Shown: piece by piece, positions 41,701-56,468 of the stretch | Layout: each line of letters starts with the position of its first letter | Numbering within the stretch: the first letter of the stretch is position 1 | Source: Halictus rubicundus | Taxonomy: Eukaryota; Arthropoda; Insecta; Hymenoptera; Halictidae | NCBI RefSeq assembly: GCF_050948215.1 | Contig: NW_027488589.1 | Span: 1,256,743 to 1,320,742 of the forward strand | Length of the DNA stretch: 64,000 nucleotides | Reading direction: 5' to 3' | Position numbers and translations under genes: made by a program | Notes under the pieces: model-generated | The model's input: the letters and a program-made list of their open reading frames with translations, nothing else | What the model was told of the DNA's origin: nothing | Databases searched by the model: none

Positions 41701-44700
41701 CTATCCTATCCTATCCTCTATCGTATCCTATCCTCTATCCTATCCTATTCTCTATCATATCCTATCCTATCCTCTATCCTATCCCATCCTCTATCCTATC
41801 CTATCCTCTATCCTATCCTAACCTCTAACCTATCCTATCCTCTAACCTATCCTATCCTCTATCCTATCCTTATCCTCTATCGTATCCTATCCTCTATCCT
41901 ATCCTATCCTCTATCCTATCCTATCCTCTATCCTATCCTCTCCTCTATCCTATCCTATCCTCTATCCTATCCTTATCCTCTATCGTATCCTATCCTCTAT
42001 CCTATCCTATCCTCTAACCTATCCTATCCTCTATCCTATCCTATCCTCTATCCTATCCTATCCTCTATCCTATCCTATCCTCTATCCTATCCTATCCTCT
42101 ATCCTATCCTATCCTCTATCCTATCCTATCCTCTATCCTATATTATCCTCTATCCTATCCTATCCTATCCTCTATCCTATCCCATCCTCTATCCTATCCT
42201 ATCCTCTATCCTATCCTATCCTCTATCGTATCCTATCCTCTATCCTATCCTATTCTCTATCATATCCTATCCTCTATCCTATCCTATTCTCTATCCTATC
42301 CTATCCTGTATCCTATCCTATACTCTATCCTATGCTATCCTCTATCCTATCCCATCCTGTATCATATCCTATCCTCTATCCTATCGTATTCTCTATCCTA
42401 TTCTATCCTCTATCCTATCCAATCCTATATCCTATTCTCTACCCTATCCTATCCTCTATCGTATCCTATCCTCTATCCTATCCTCTATCCTATCCAATCC
42501 TCTATCCTATCCTATCCTCTATCATATCCTATCCTCTATCCTATCCTATCCTCTATCCTATTCTATCCTCTATCCTATCCAATAATATATCCTATTCTCT
42601 ATCCTATCCTATCCTCTATCGTATCCTATCCTCTATCCTATCCTATCGTTTATCCTATCCTATCCTCTATCATATCCTATCCTCTATCCTATCCTATCCT
42701 CTATCCTATCCTATCCTCTATCCTATCCTATCCTCTATCCTATCCTATTCTCTATCCTATCCTATCCTCTATCCTACCCTATCCTCTATCCTATCCTATC
42801 CTCTATCCTATCCAATCCTATATCCTATTCTCTATCCTATCCTATCCTCTATCGTATCCTATCCTCTATCCTATCCTCTATCCTATCCTATCTTCTATCC
42901 TATCCTATCCTCTATCATATCCTATCCTCAATCCTATCCTATCCTCTATCCTATTCTATCCTCTATCCTATCCAATCCTATATCCTATTCTCTATCCTAT
43001 CCTATCCTCTATCGTATCCTATCCTCTATCCTATCCAATCCTATATCGTATCCTCTATTCTATCCTATCCTGTATCCTATCCTATTCTCTATCGTATCCC
43101 ATCCTGTATCCTATCCTATCCACTATCCTATCCTATCCTCTATCATATCCTATCCTCTATCCTATCCTATCCTCTATCCTATCCTATCCTCTATCCTATT
43201 CTATCCTCTATCCTATTCTCTATCCTATACTATCCCCTATCGTATCCTATCCTCTATCCTATCCAATCCTATATCGTATCCTCTATTCTATCCTATCCTG
43301 TATCCTATCCTATCCTCTATCCTATCCTATCCTCTATCCTATCCTATCCTCTATCATATCCTATCCTCTATCCTATCCTATTCTCTATCATATTCTATCC
43401 TCTATCCTATCCAATCCTATATCCTATTCTCTATCCTATCCTATCCTCTATCGTATCCTATCCTCTATCTTATCCTCTATCCTATCCTATCCTCTATCCT
43501 ATCCTATCCTCTATCCTATCCTATCCTCTATCCTATTCTATCCTCTATCCTATCCAATCCTATATCCTATTCTCTATCCTATCCTATCCTCTATCGTATC
43601 CTATCCTCTATCCTATCCAATCCTATATCGTATCCTCTATCCTATCCTATCCTCTTTCCCATCCTATCCTCTATCCTATCCTATCCTCTATCCTATCCTA
43701 TTCTCTATCGTATCCTATCCTGTATCCCATCCTATCCTCTATCCTATCCTATCCTCTATCCTATCCTATCGTCTATCCTATCCTATCCACTATCCTATCC
43801 TATCCTCTATCCTATCCTATTCTCTATCCTATCCTATCCTCTATCCTATCCTATACTCTATCCTATTATATCCTCTATCCTATCCTATCCTCTATCATAT
43901 CCTATCCTCTATCCTATCCTCTTCTCTATCCTATTCTTTCCTCTATCCTATCCAATCCTATATCCTATCCTCTATCCTATCCTATCCTCTATCCTATCCT
44001 ATCCTCTATCCTATCCTATCCTCTATCCTATCCTTATCCTCTATCGTATCCTATCCTCTATCCTATCCTATCCTCTATCCTATCCTATCCTCTATCCTAT
44101 CCTCTCCTCTATCCTATCCTATCCTCTATCCTATCCTTATCCTCTATCGTATCCTATCCTCTATCCTATCCTATCCTCTATCCTATCCTATCCTCTATCC
44201 TATCCTATCCTCTATCCTATCCTATACTCTATCGTATCCTATCCTCTATCCTATTAAATCCTATATCGTATCCTCTATCCTATCCTATCATCTATCGTAT
44301 CATATCCTCTATCCTATACTATCCTCTATCCTATCCTATCCTCCATCCTATCCTATCCTCTATCCTATCCCATCCTCTATCCTATCCTATCCTCTAACCT
44401 ATTCTATCCTCTATCCTATCCTATCCTCTATAATATCCTATCCTCTATACTATCCTATCCTCTATCCTATCCTATCCTCTATCCTACCCAATCCTATATC
44501 CTATCCTCTATCATATCCTACCCTCTATCCTATCCTATCCTCTATCCTATCCTATCCTCTATAATATCCTATCCTCTATCCTATCCTAACCTCTATCCTA
44601 TCCTATCCTCTATCCTATCCTATCCTCTATCCTATCCTATCCTGTATGCTATCCTATCCTCTATCCTATCCTATCCTCTATCCTATCCTATCCTCTATCC

Positions 44701-47700
44701 TATCCTATCCTCTATCCTATCCTATCCTCTATCCTATCCTATCCTCTATCCTATCCTATCCTCTATCCTATCCTTATCCCCTATCGTATCCGATCATCTA
44801 TCCTATCCTATAATCTATCCTATCCTATCCTCTATAATATCCTATCCTCTATCATATCCTATCCTCTATCCTTTCCTATCCTCTATCCTATCCTATCCTC
44901 TATCCTATCCTGTACTCTATCCTATCCTATCCTGTATCGTATCCTATCCTCTATCCTCTTAAATCCTATATCGTATCCTCTATCCTATCCTATCCTCTAT
45001 CCTATCCTATCCTCTATCCTATCCTAACCTCCAACCTATCCTATCCTCTAACCTATCCTATCCTCTATCCTATCCTTATCCTCTATCGTATCCTATCCTC
45101 TATCCTATCCTATCCTCTATCCTATCCTATCCTCTATCCTATCCTCTCCTCTATCCTATCCTATCCTCTATCCTATCCTTATCCTCTATCGTATCCTATC
45201 CTCTATCCTATCCTATCCTCTAACCTATCCTATCCTCTATCCTATCCAATCCTCTATCCTATCCTATCCTCTATCCTATCCTATCCTCTATCCTATCCTA
45301 TCCTCTATCCTATCCTATCCTCTATCCTATCCTATCCTCTATCCTATATTATCCTCTATCCTATCCTATCCTATCCTCTATCCTATCCCATCCTCTATCC
45401 TATCCTATCCTCTATCCTATCCTATCCTCTATCGTATCCTATCCTCTATCCTATCCTATTCTCTATCATATCCTATCCTCTATCCTATCCTATTCTCTAT
45501 CCTATCCTATCCTGTATCCTATCCTATACTCTATCCTATGCTATCCTCTATCCTATCCCATCCTGTATCATATCCTATCCTCTATCCTATCGTATTCTCT
45601 ATCCTATTCTATCCTCTATCCTATCCAATCCTATATAATATTCTCTACCCTATCCTATCCTCTATCGTATCCTATCCTCTATCCTATCCTCTATCCTATC
45701 CAATCCTCTATCCTATCCTATCCTCTATCATATCCTATCCTCTATCCTATCCTATCCTCTATCCTATTCTATCCTCTATCCTATCCAATCCTATATCCTA
45801 TTCTCTATCCTATCCTATCCTCTATCGTATCCTATCCTCTATCCTATCCTATCGTTTATCCTATCCTATCCTCTATCATATCCTATCCTCTATCCTATCC
45901 TATCCTCTATCCTATCCTATCCTCTATCCTATCCTATCCTCTATCCTATCCTATTCTCTATCCTATCCTATCCTCTATCCTACCCTATCCTCTATCCTAT
46001 CCTATCCTCTATCCTATCCAATCCTATATCCTATTCTCTATCCTATCCTATCCTCTATCGTATCCTATCCTCTATCCTATCCTCTATCCTATCCTATCTT
46101 CTATCCTATCCTATCCTCTATCATATCCTATCCTCAATCCTATCCTATCCTCTATCCTATTCTATCCTCTATCCTATCCAATCCTATATCCTATTCTCTA
46201 TCCTATCCTATCCTCTATCGTATCCTATCCTCTATCCTATCCAATCCTATATCGTATCCTCTATTCTATCCTATCCTGTATCCTATCCTATTCTCTATCG
46301 TATCCCATCCTGTATCCTATCCTATCCACTATCCTATCCTATCCTCTATCATATCCTATCCTCTATCCTATCCTATTCTCTATCATATTCTATCCTCTAT
46401 CCTATCCAATCCTATATCCTATTCTCTATCCTATCCTATCCTCTATCGTATCCTATCCTCTATCTTATCCTCTATCCTATCCTATCCTCTATCCTATCCT
46501 CTATCCTCTTAAATCCTATATCGTATCCTCTATCCTATCCTATCCTCTATCCTATCCTATCCTCTATCCTATTCTATCCTCTATCCTATTCTCTATCCTA
46601 TACTATCCCCTATCGTATCCTATCCTCTATCCTATCCAATCCTATATCGTATCCTCTATTCTATCCTATCCTGTATCCTATCCTATCCCCTATCCTATCC
46701 TATCCTCTATCCTATCCTATCCTCTATCATATCCTATCCTCTATCCTATCCTATTCTCTATCATATTCTATCCTCTATCCTATCCAATCCTATATCCTAT
46801 TCTCTATCCTATCCTATCCTCTATCGTATCCTATCCTCTATCTTATCCTCTATCCTATCCTATCCTCTATCCTATCCTCTATCCTCTTAAATCCTATATC
46901 GTATCCTCTATCCTATCCTATCCTCTATCCTATCCTATCCTCTATCCTATCCTAACCTCTAACCTATCCTATCCTCTATCCTATCCTATCCTCTATCCTA
47001 TCATATCCTCTATCCTATATTATCCTCTATCCTATCCTATAATATCCTCTATCCTATCCTATCCTCTATCCTATCCTATCCTCTATCCTATCCTATCCTC
47101 TATCCTATCCTATCCTCTATCCTATCCTATCCTCTATCCTATCCTATCCTCTATCCTATCCTATCCTCTATCCTATCCTATCCTCTATTCTATCCTATCC
47201 TCTATCCTATCCTATCCTCTATCCTATACTATCCTCTATCCTATCCTATCCTCTATCCTATCCTTATCCTCTATCGTATCCTATCCTCTATCCTATCCTA
47301 TCCTCTATCCTATCCTATCCTCTATCCTATCCTCTCCTCTATCCTATCCTATCCTCTATCCTATCCTTATCCTCTTTCGTATCCTATCCTCTATCCTATC
47401 CTATCCTCTATCCTATCCTATCCTCTATCCTATCCTATCCTCTATCCTATCCTATCCTCTATCCTATCCTATACTCTATCGTATCCTATCCTCTATCCTA
47501 TTAAATCCTATATCGTATCCTCTATCCTATCCTATCATCTATCGTATCATATCCTCTATCCTATACTATCCTCTATCCTATCCTATCCTCCATCCTATCC
47601 TATCCTCTATCCTATATTATCCTCTATCCTATCCCATCCTCTATCCTATCCTATCCTCTAACCTATTCTATCCTCTATCCTATCCTATCCTCTATAATAT

Positions 47701-48739
47701 CCTATCCTCTATACTATCCTATCCTCTATCCTATCCTATCCTCTATCCTACCCAATCCTATATCCTATCCTCTATCATATCCTACCCTCTATCCTATCCT
47801 ATCCCCTATCCTATCCTATCCTCTATCCTATCCTATCCTCTATCCTATCCTATCCTCTATCCTATCCTATCCTCTATCCTATCCTATCCTCTATCCTATC
47901 CTATCCTCTATCCTATCCTATCCTCTATCCTATCCTATCCTCTATCCTATCCTATCCTCTATCCTATCCTATCCTCTATCCTATCCTTATCCCCTATCGT
48001 ATCCGATCCTCTATCCTATCCTATCCTCTATCCTATCCTATCCTCTATAATATCCTATCCTCTATCATATCCTATCCTCTATCCTTTCCTATCCTCTATC
48101 CTATCCTATCCTCTATCCTATCCTGTACTGTATCCTATCCTATCCTGTATCGTATCCTATCCTCTATCCTCTTAAATCCTATATCGTATCCTCTATCCTA
48201 TCCTATCCTCTATCCTATCCTATCCTCTATCCTATCCTAACCTCTAACCTATCCTATCCTCTATCCTATCCTATCCTCTATCCTATCATATCCTCTATCC
48301 TATATTATCCTCTATCCTATCCTATAATATCCTCTATCCTATCCTATCCTCTATCCTATCCTATCCTCTATCCTATCCTATCCTCTATCCTATCCTATCC
48401 TCTATCCTATCCTATCCTCTATCCTATCCTATCCTCTATCCTATCCTATCCTCTATCCTATCCTATCCTCTATTCTATCCTATCCTCTATCCTATCCTAT
48501 CCTCTATCCTATCCTATCCTCTATCCTATCCTTATCCTCTATCGTATCCTATCCTCTATCCTATCCTATCCTCTATCCTATCCTATCCTCTATCCTATCC
48601 TCTCCTCTGTCCTATCCTATCCTCTATCCTATCCTTATCCTCTATCGTATCCTATCCTCTATCCTATCCTATCCTCTATCCTATCCTATCCTCTATCCTA
48701 TCCTATCCTCTATCCTATCCTATCCTCTATCCTATCCTA
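38740..48739. repeat. 10.0-kb higher-order unit, copy 1 (A-B-C)
   Basis: Three segments: A 38740-44252, B 44253-46507 and C 46508-48739. Segment A recurs from 48740: TGTACTG 38772/48772 (offset 10000), then after one monomer is lost TATAG 39051/49034, CCTTATCC 39384/49367, TGTACTG 40384/50367, CCCATCCTG 42351/52334 and TATTATA 43864/53847 (9983). Segment C recurs from 54236 at offset 7728. Segment B is absent from the second copy. Inside B, 45.02-46.38 kb repeats 41.81-43.17 kb of segment A at offset 3206 (CTCTCC 41938/45144, CCCATCCTG 42351/45557). Confidence 0.88.
46360..46890. repeat. 378-bp local duplication
   Basis: TCTTAT at 46463 and 46841 and TCTTAAATCC at 46508 and 46886 repeat at offset 378, with the same preceding variants (TCATATTC, CCAATCCTATATCC, TATCGTATCC). 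The second of these repeats, with its TCTTAAATCC, recurs in C' (54614). Confidence 0.75.
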
Positions 48740-51700
48740 TCCTCTATCCTATCCTATCCTCTATCCTATCCTGTACTGTATCCTATCCTATCCTGTATCG
48801 TATCCTATCCTCTATCCTCTTAAATCCTATATCGTATCCTCTATCCTATCCTATCCTCTATCCTATCCTATCCTCTATCCTATCCTAACCTCTAACCTAT
48901 CCTATCCTCTATCCTATCCTATCCTCTATCCTATCATATCCTCTATCCTATATTATCCTCTATCCTATCCTATAATATCCTCTATCCTATCCTATCCTCT
49001 ATCCTATCCTATCCTCTATCCTATCCTATCCTCTATAGTATCCTATCCTCTATCCTATCCTATCCTCTATCCTATCCTATCCTCTATCCTATCCTATCCT
49101 CTATTCTATCCTATCCTCTATCCTATCCTATCCTCTATCCTATCCTATCCTCTATCCTATCCTATCCTCTATCCTATCCTTATCCTCTATCGTATCCTAT
49201 CCTCTATCCTATCCTATCCTCTATCCTATCCTATCCTCTATCCTATCCTCTCCTCTATCCTATCCTATCCTCTATCCTATCCTTATCCTCTATCGTATCC
49301 TATCCTCTATCCTATCCTATCCTCTATCCTATCCTATCCTCTATCCTATCCTATCCTCTATCCTATCCTTATCCTCTATCGTATCCTATCCTCTATCCTA
49401 TCCTCTATCCTATCCAATCCTCTATCCTATCCTATCCTCTATCATATCCTATCCTCTATCCTATCCTATCCTCTATCCTATTCTATCCTCTATCCTATCC
49501 AATCCTATATCCTATTCTCTATCCTATCCTATCCTCTATCGTATCCTATCCTCTATCCTATCCTATCGTTTATCCTATCCTATCCTCTATCATATCCTAT
49601 CCTCTATCCTATCCTATCCTCTATCCTATCCTATCCTCTATCCTATCCTATCCTCTATCCTATCCTATTCTCTAACCTATCCTATCCTCTATCCTACCCT
49701 ATCCTCTATCCTATCCTATCCTCTATCCTATCCAATCCTATATCCTATTCTCTATCCTATCCTATCCTCTATCGTATCCTATCCTCTATCCTATCCTCTA
49801 TCCTATCCTATCTTCTATCCTATCCTATCCTCTATCATATCCTATCCTCAATCCTATCCTATCCTCTATCCTATTCTATCCTCTATCCTATCCAATCCTA
49901 TATCCTATTCTCTATCCTATCCTATCCTCTATCGTATCCTATCCTCTATCCTATCCAATCCTATATCGTATCCTCTATTCTATCCTATCCTGTATCCTAT
50001 CCTATTCTCTATCGTATCCCATCCTGTATCCTATCCTATCCACTATCCTATCCTATCCTCTATCATATCCTATCCTCTATCCTATCCTATCCTCTATCCT
50101 ATCCTATCCTCTATCCTATTCTATCCTCTATCCTATTCTCTATCCTATACTATCCCCTATCGTATCCTATCCTCTATCCTATCCAATCCTATATCGTATC
50201 CTCTATTCTATCCTATCCTGTATCCTATCCTATCCTCTATCCTATCCTATCCTCTATCCTATCCTATCCTCTATCCTATCCTATCCTCTATAATATCCTA
50301 TCCTCTATCATATCCTATCCTCTATCCTTTCCTATCCTCTATCCTATCCTATCCTCTATCCTATCCTGTACTGTATCCTATCCTATCCTGTATCGTATCC
50401 TATCCTCTATCCTCTTAAATCCTATATCGTATCCTCTATCCTATCCTATCCTCTATCCTATCCTATCCTCTATCCTATCCTAACCTCTAACCTATCCTAT
50501 CCTCTATCCTATCCTATCCTCTATCCTATCATATCCTCTATCCTATATTATCCTCTATCCTATCCTATAATATCCTCTATCCTATCCTATCCTCTATCCT
50601 ATCCTATCCTCTATCCTATCCTATCCTCTATCCTATCCTATCCTCTATAGTATCCTATCCTCTATCCTATCCTATCCTCTATCCTATCCTATCCTCTATC
50701 CTATCCTATCCTCTATTCTATCCTATCCTCTATCCTATCCTATCCTCTATCCTATCCTATCCTCTATCCTATCCTATCCTCTATCCTATCCTTATCCTCT
50801 ATCGTATCCTATCCTCTATCCTATCCTATCCTCTATCCTATCCTATCCTCTATCCTATCCTCTCCTCTATCCTATCCTATCCTCTATCCTATCCTTATCC
50901 TCTATCGTATCCTATCCTCTATCCTATCCTATCCTCTATCCTATCCTATCCTCTATCCTATCCTATCCTCTATCCTATCCTATCCTCTATCCTATCCTAT
51001 ACTCTATCGTATCCTATCCTCTATCCTATTAAATCCTATATCGTATCCTCTATCCTATCCTATCATCTATCGTATCATATCCTCTATCCTATACTATCCT
51101 CTATCCTATCCTATCCTCCATCCTATCCTATCCTCTATCCTATATTATCCTCTATCCTATCCCATCCTCTATCCTATCCTATCCTCTAACCTATTCTATC
51201 CTCTATCCTATCCTATCCTCTATAATATCCTATCCTCTATACTATCCTATCCTCTATCCTATCCTATCCTACTCTCTATCCTACCCAATCCTATATCCTA
51301 TCCTCTATCATATCCTACCCTCTATCCTATCCTATCCTCTATCCTATCCTATCCTCTATAATATCCTATCCTCTATCCTATCCTAACCTCTATCCTATCC
51401 TATCCTCTATCCTATCCTATCCTCTATCCTATCCTATCCTGTATGCTATCCTGTCCTCTATCCTATCCTATCCTCTATCCTATCCTATCCTCTAACCTAT
51501 CCTATCCTCTATCCTATCCTATCCTCTATCCTATCCTATCCTCTATCCTATCCTATCCTCTATCCTATCCTATCCTCTATCCTATCCTATCCTCTATCCT
51601 ATCCTATCCCATATCCTATATTATCCTCTATCCTATCCTATCCTATCCTCTATCCTATCCCATCCTCTATCCTATCCTATCCTCTATCCTATCCTATCCT

Positions 51701-54700
51701 CTATCGTATCCTATCCTCTATCCTATCCTATTCTCTATCATATCCTATCCTATCCTCTATCCTATCCCATCCTCTATCCTATCCTATCCTCTATCCTATC
51801 CTAACCTCTAACCTATCCTATCCTCTAACCTATCCTATCCTCTATCCTATCCTTATCCTCTATCGTATCCTATCCTCTATCCTATCCTATCCTCTATCCT
51901 ATCCTATCCTCTATCCTATCCTCTCCTCTATCCTATCCTATCCTCTATCCTATCCTTATCCTCTATCGTATCCTATCCTCTATCCTATCCTATCCTCTAA
52001 CCTATCCTATCCTCTATCCTATCCTATCCTCTATCCTATCCTATCCTCTATCCTATCCTATCCTCTATCCTATCCTATCCTCTATCCTATCCTATCCTCT
52101 ATCCTATCCTATCCTCTATCCTATATTATCCTCTATCCTATCCTATCCTATCCTCTATCCTATCCCATCCTCTATCCTATCCTATCCTCTATCCTATCCT
52201 ATCCTCTATCGTATCCTATCCTCTATCCTATCCTATTCTCTATCATATCCTATCCTCTATCCTATCCTATTCTCTATCCTATCCTATCCTGTATCCTATC
52301 CTATACTCTATCCTATGCTATCCTCTATCCTATCCCATCCTGTATCATATCCTATCCTCTATCCTATCGTATTCTCTATCCTATTCTATCCTCTATCCTA
52401 TCCAATCCTATATCCTATTCTCTACCCTATCCTATCCTCTATCGTATCCTATCCTCTATCCTATCCTCTATCCTATCCAATCCTCTATCCTATCCTATCC
52501 TCTATCATATCCTATCCTCTATCCTATCCTATCCTCTATCCTATTCTATCCTCTATCCTATCCAATAATATATCCTATTCTCTATCCTATCCTATCCTCT
52601 ATCGTATCCTATCCTCTATCCTATCCTATCGTTTATCCTATCCTATCCTCTATCATATCCTATCCTCTATCCTATCCTATCCTCTATCCTATCCTATCCT
52701 CTATCCTATCCTATCCTCTATCCTATCCTATTCTCTATCCTATCCTATCCTCTATCCTACCCTATCCTCTATCCTATCCTATCCTCTATCCTATCCAATC
52801 CTATATCCTATTCTCTATCCTATCCTATCCTCTATCGTATCCTATCCTCTATCCTATCCTCTATCCTATCCTATCTTCTATCCTATCCTATCCTCTATCA
52901 TATCCTATCCTCAATCCTATCCTATCCTCTATCCTATTCTATCCTCTATCCTATCCAATCCTATATCCTATTCTCTATCCTATCCTATCCTCTATCGTAT
53001 CCTATCCTCTATCCTATCCAATCCTATATCGTATCCTCTATTCTATCCTATCCTGTATCCTATCCTATTCTCTATCGTATCCCATCCTGTATCCTATCCT
53101 ATCCACTATCCTATCCTATCCTCTATCATATCCTATCCTCTATCCTATCCTATCCTCTATCCTATCCTATCCTCTATCCTATTCTATCCTCTATCCTATT
53201 CTCTATCCTATACTATCCCCTATCGTATCCTATCCTCTATCCTATCCAATCCTATATCGTATCCTCTATTCTATCCTATCCTGTATCCTATCCTATCCTC
53301 TATCCTATCCTATCCTCTATCCTATCCTATCCTCTATCATATCCTATCCTCTATCCTATCCTATTCTCTATCATATTCTATCCTCTATCCTATCCAATCC
53401 TATATCCTATTCTCTATCCTATCCTATCCTCTATCGTATCCTATCCTCTATCTTATCCTCTATCCTATCCTATCCTCTATCCTATCCTATCCTCTATCCT
53501 ATCCTATCCTCTATCCTATTCTATCCTCTATCCTATCCAATCCTATATCCTATTCTCTATCCTATCCTATCCTCTATCGTATCCTATCCTCTATCCTATC
53601 CAATCCTATATCGTATCCTCTATCCTATCCTATCCTCTTTCCCATCCTATCCTCTATCCTATCCTATCCTCTATCCTATCCTATTCTCTATCGTATCCTA
53701 TCCTGTATCCCATCCTATCCTCTATCCTATCCTATCCTCTATCCTATCCTATCGTCTATCCTATCCTATCCACTATCCTATCCTATCCTCTATCCTATCC
53801 TATTCTCTATCCTATCCTATCCTCTATCCTATCCTATACTCTATCCTATTATATCCTCTATCCTATCCTATCCTCTATCATATCCTATCCTCTATCCTAT
53901 CCTCTTCTCTATCCTATTCTATCCTCTATCCTATCCAATCCTATATCCTATCCTCTATCCTATCCTATCCTCTATCCTATCCTATCCTCTATCCTATCCT
54001 ATCCTCTATCCTATCCTTATCCTCTATCGTATCCTATCCTCTATCCTATCCTATCCTCTATCCTATCCTATCCTCTATCCTATCCTCTCCTCTATCCTAT
54101 CCTATCCTCTATCCTATCCTTATCCTCTATCGTATCCTATCCTCTATCCTATCCTATCCTCTATCCTATCCTATCCTCTATCCTATCCTATCCTCTATCC
54201 TATCCTATACTCTATCGTATCCTATCCTCTATCCTCTTAAATCCTATATCGTATCCTCTATCCTATCCTATCCTCTATCCTATCCTATCCTCTATCCTAT
54301 TCTATCCTCTATCCTATTCTCTATCCTATACTATCCCCTATCGTATCCTATCCTCTATCCTATCCAATCCTATATCGTATCCTCTATTCTATCCTATCCT
54401 GTATCCTATCCTATCCCCTATCCTATCCTATCCTCTATCCTATCCTATCCTCTATCATATCCTATCCTCTATCCTATCCTATTCTCTATCATATTCTATC
54501 CTCTATCCTATCCAATCCTATATCCTATTCTCTATCCTATCCTATCCTCTATCGTATCCTATCCTCTATCTTATCCTCTATCCTATCCTATCCTCTATCC
54601 TATCCTCTATCCTCTTAAATCCTATATCGTATCCTCTATCCTATCCTATCCTCTATCCTATCCTATCCTCTATCCTATCCTAACCTCTAACCTATCCTAT

Positions 54701-56468
54701 CCTCTATCCTATCCTATCCTCTATCCTATCATATCCTCTATCCTATATTATCCTCTATCCTATCCTATAATATCCTCTATCCTATCCTATCCTCTATCCT
54801 ATCCTATCCTCTATCCTATCCTATCCTCTATCCTATCCTATCCTCTATCCTATCCTATCCTCTATCCTATCCTATCCTCTATCCTATCCTATCCTCTATC
54901 CTATCCTATCCTCTATTCTATCCTATCCTCTATCCTATCCTATCCTCTATCCTATACTATCCTCTATCCTATCCTATCCTCTATCCTATCCTTATCCTCT
55001 ATCGTATCCTATCCTCTATCCTATCCTATCCTCTATCCTATCCTATCCTCTATCCTATCCTCTCCTCTATCCTATCCTATCCTCTATCCTATCCTTATCC
55101 TCTTTCGTATCCTATCCTCTATCCTATCCTATCCTCTATCCTATCCTATCCTCTATCCTATCCTATCCTCTATCCTATCCTATCCTCTATCCTATCCTAT
55201 ACTCTATCGTATCCTATCCTCTATCCTATTAAATCCTATATCGTATCCTCTATCCTATCCTATCATCTATCGTATCATATCCTCTATCCTATACTATCCT
55301 CTATCCTATCCTATCCTCCATCCTATCCTATCCTCTATCCTATATTATCCTCTATCCTATCCCATCCTCTATCCTATCCTATCCTCTAACCTATTCTATC
55401 CTCTATCCTATCCTATCCTCTATAATATCCTATCCTCTATACTATCCTATCCTCTATCCTATCCTATCCTCTATCCTACCCAATCCTATATCCTATCCTC
55501 TATCATATCCTACCCTCTATCCTATCCTATCCCCTATCCTATCCTATCCTCTATCCTATCCTATCCTCTATCCTATCCTATCCTCTATCCTATCCTATCC
55601 TCTATCCTATCCTATCCTCTATCCTATCCTATCCTCTATCCTATCCTATCCTCTATCCTATCCTATCCTCTATCCTATCCTATCCTCTATCCTATCCTAT
55701 CCTCTATCCTATCCTTATCCCCTATCGTATCCGATCCTCTATCCTATCCTATCCTCTATCCTATCCTATCCTCTATAATATCCTATCCTCTATCATATCC
55801 TATCCTCTATCCTTTCCTATCCTCTATCCTATCCTATCCTCTATCCTATCCTGTACTGTATCCTATCCTATCCTGTATCGTATCCTATCCTCTATCCTCT
55901 TAAATCCTATATCGTATCCTCTATCCTATCCTATCCTCTATCCTATCCTATCCTCTATCCTATCCTAACCTCTAACCTATCCTATCCTCTATCCTATCCT
56001 ATCCTCTATCCTATCATATCCTCTATCCTATATTATCCTCTATCCTATCCTATAATATCCTCTATCCTATCCTATCCTCTATCCTATCCTATCCTCTATC
56101 CTATCCTATCCTCTATCCTATCCTATCCTCTATCCTATCCTATCCTCTATCCTATCCTATCCTCTATCCTATCCTATCCTCTATCCTATCCTATCCTCTA
56201 TTCTATCCTATCCTCTATCCTATCCTATCCTCTATCCTATCCTATCCTCTATCCTATCCTTATCCTCTATCGTATCCTATCCTCTATCCTATCCTATCCT
56301 CTATCCTATCCTATCCTCTATCCTATCCTCTCCTCTGTCCTATCCTATCCTCTATCCTATCCTTATCCTCTATCGTATCCTATCCTCTATCCTATCCTAT
56401 CCTCTATCCTATCCTATCCTCTATCCTATCCTATCCTCTATCCTATCCTATCCTCTATCCTATCCTAT
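48740..56468. repeat. 10.0-kb higher-order unit, copy 2 (A'-C', B deleted)
   Basis: A' (48740-54235) is followed directly by C' (54236-56468). C markers TACTATCCCC 46601/54329, CTTTCG 47374/55102 and CTCTGT 48605/56333 all keep offset 7728. The change from 9983 to 7728 equals a 2,255-bp loss of B. Sequence identity is very high: between the 1.9-kb stretches starting at 42332 and 52315 the one internal substitution I found is T at 43939 against A at 53922. Homology to copy 1 ends at about 56468, where TATACTCTATCG replaces consensus. Confidence 0.88.

Noticed and set aside
31273..54240. Repeated open frames starting with ATG at 31273, 33350, 35198, 42332, 45538 and 52315, which look like a gene family
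   Set aside because: The shared ATG comes from one C-to-G change in a monomer (TATGCT) carried along by block duplication. Frame ends are set by satellite variants such as TATTAAATCC. They are copies of a satellite block, not paralogous genes.
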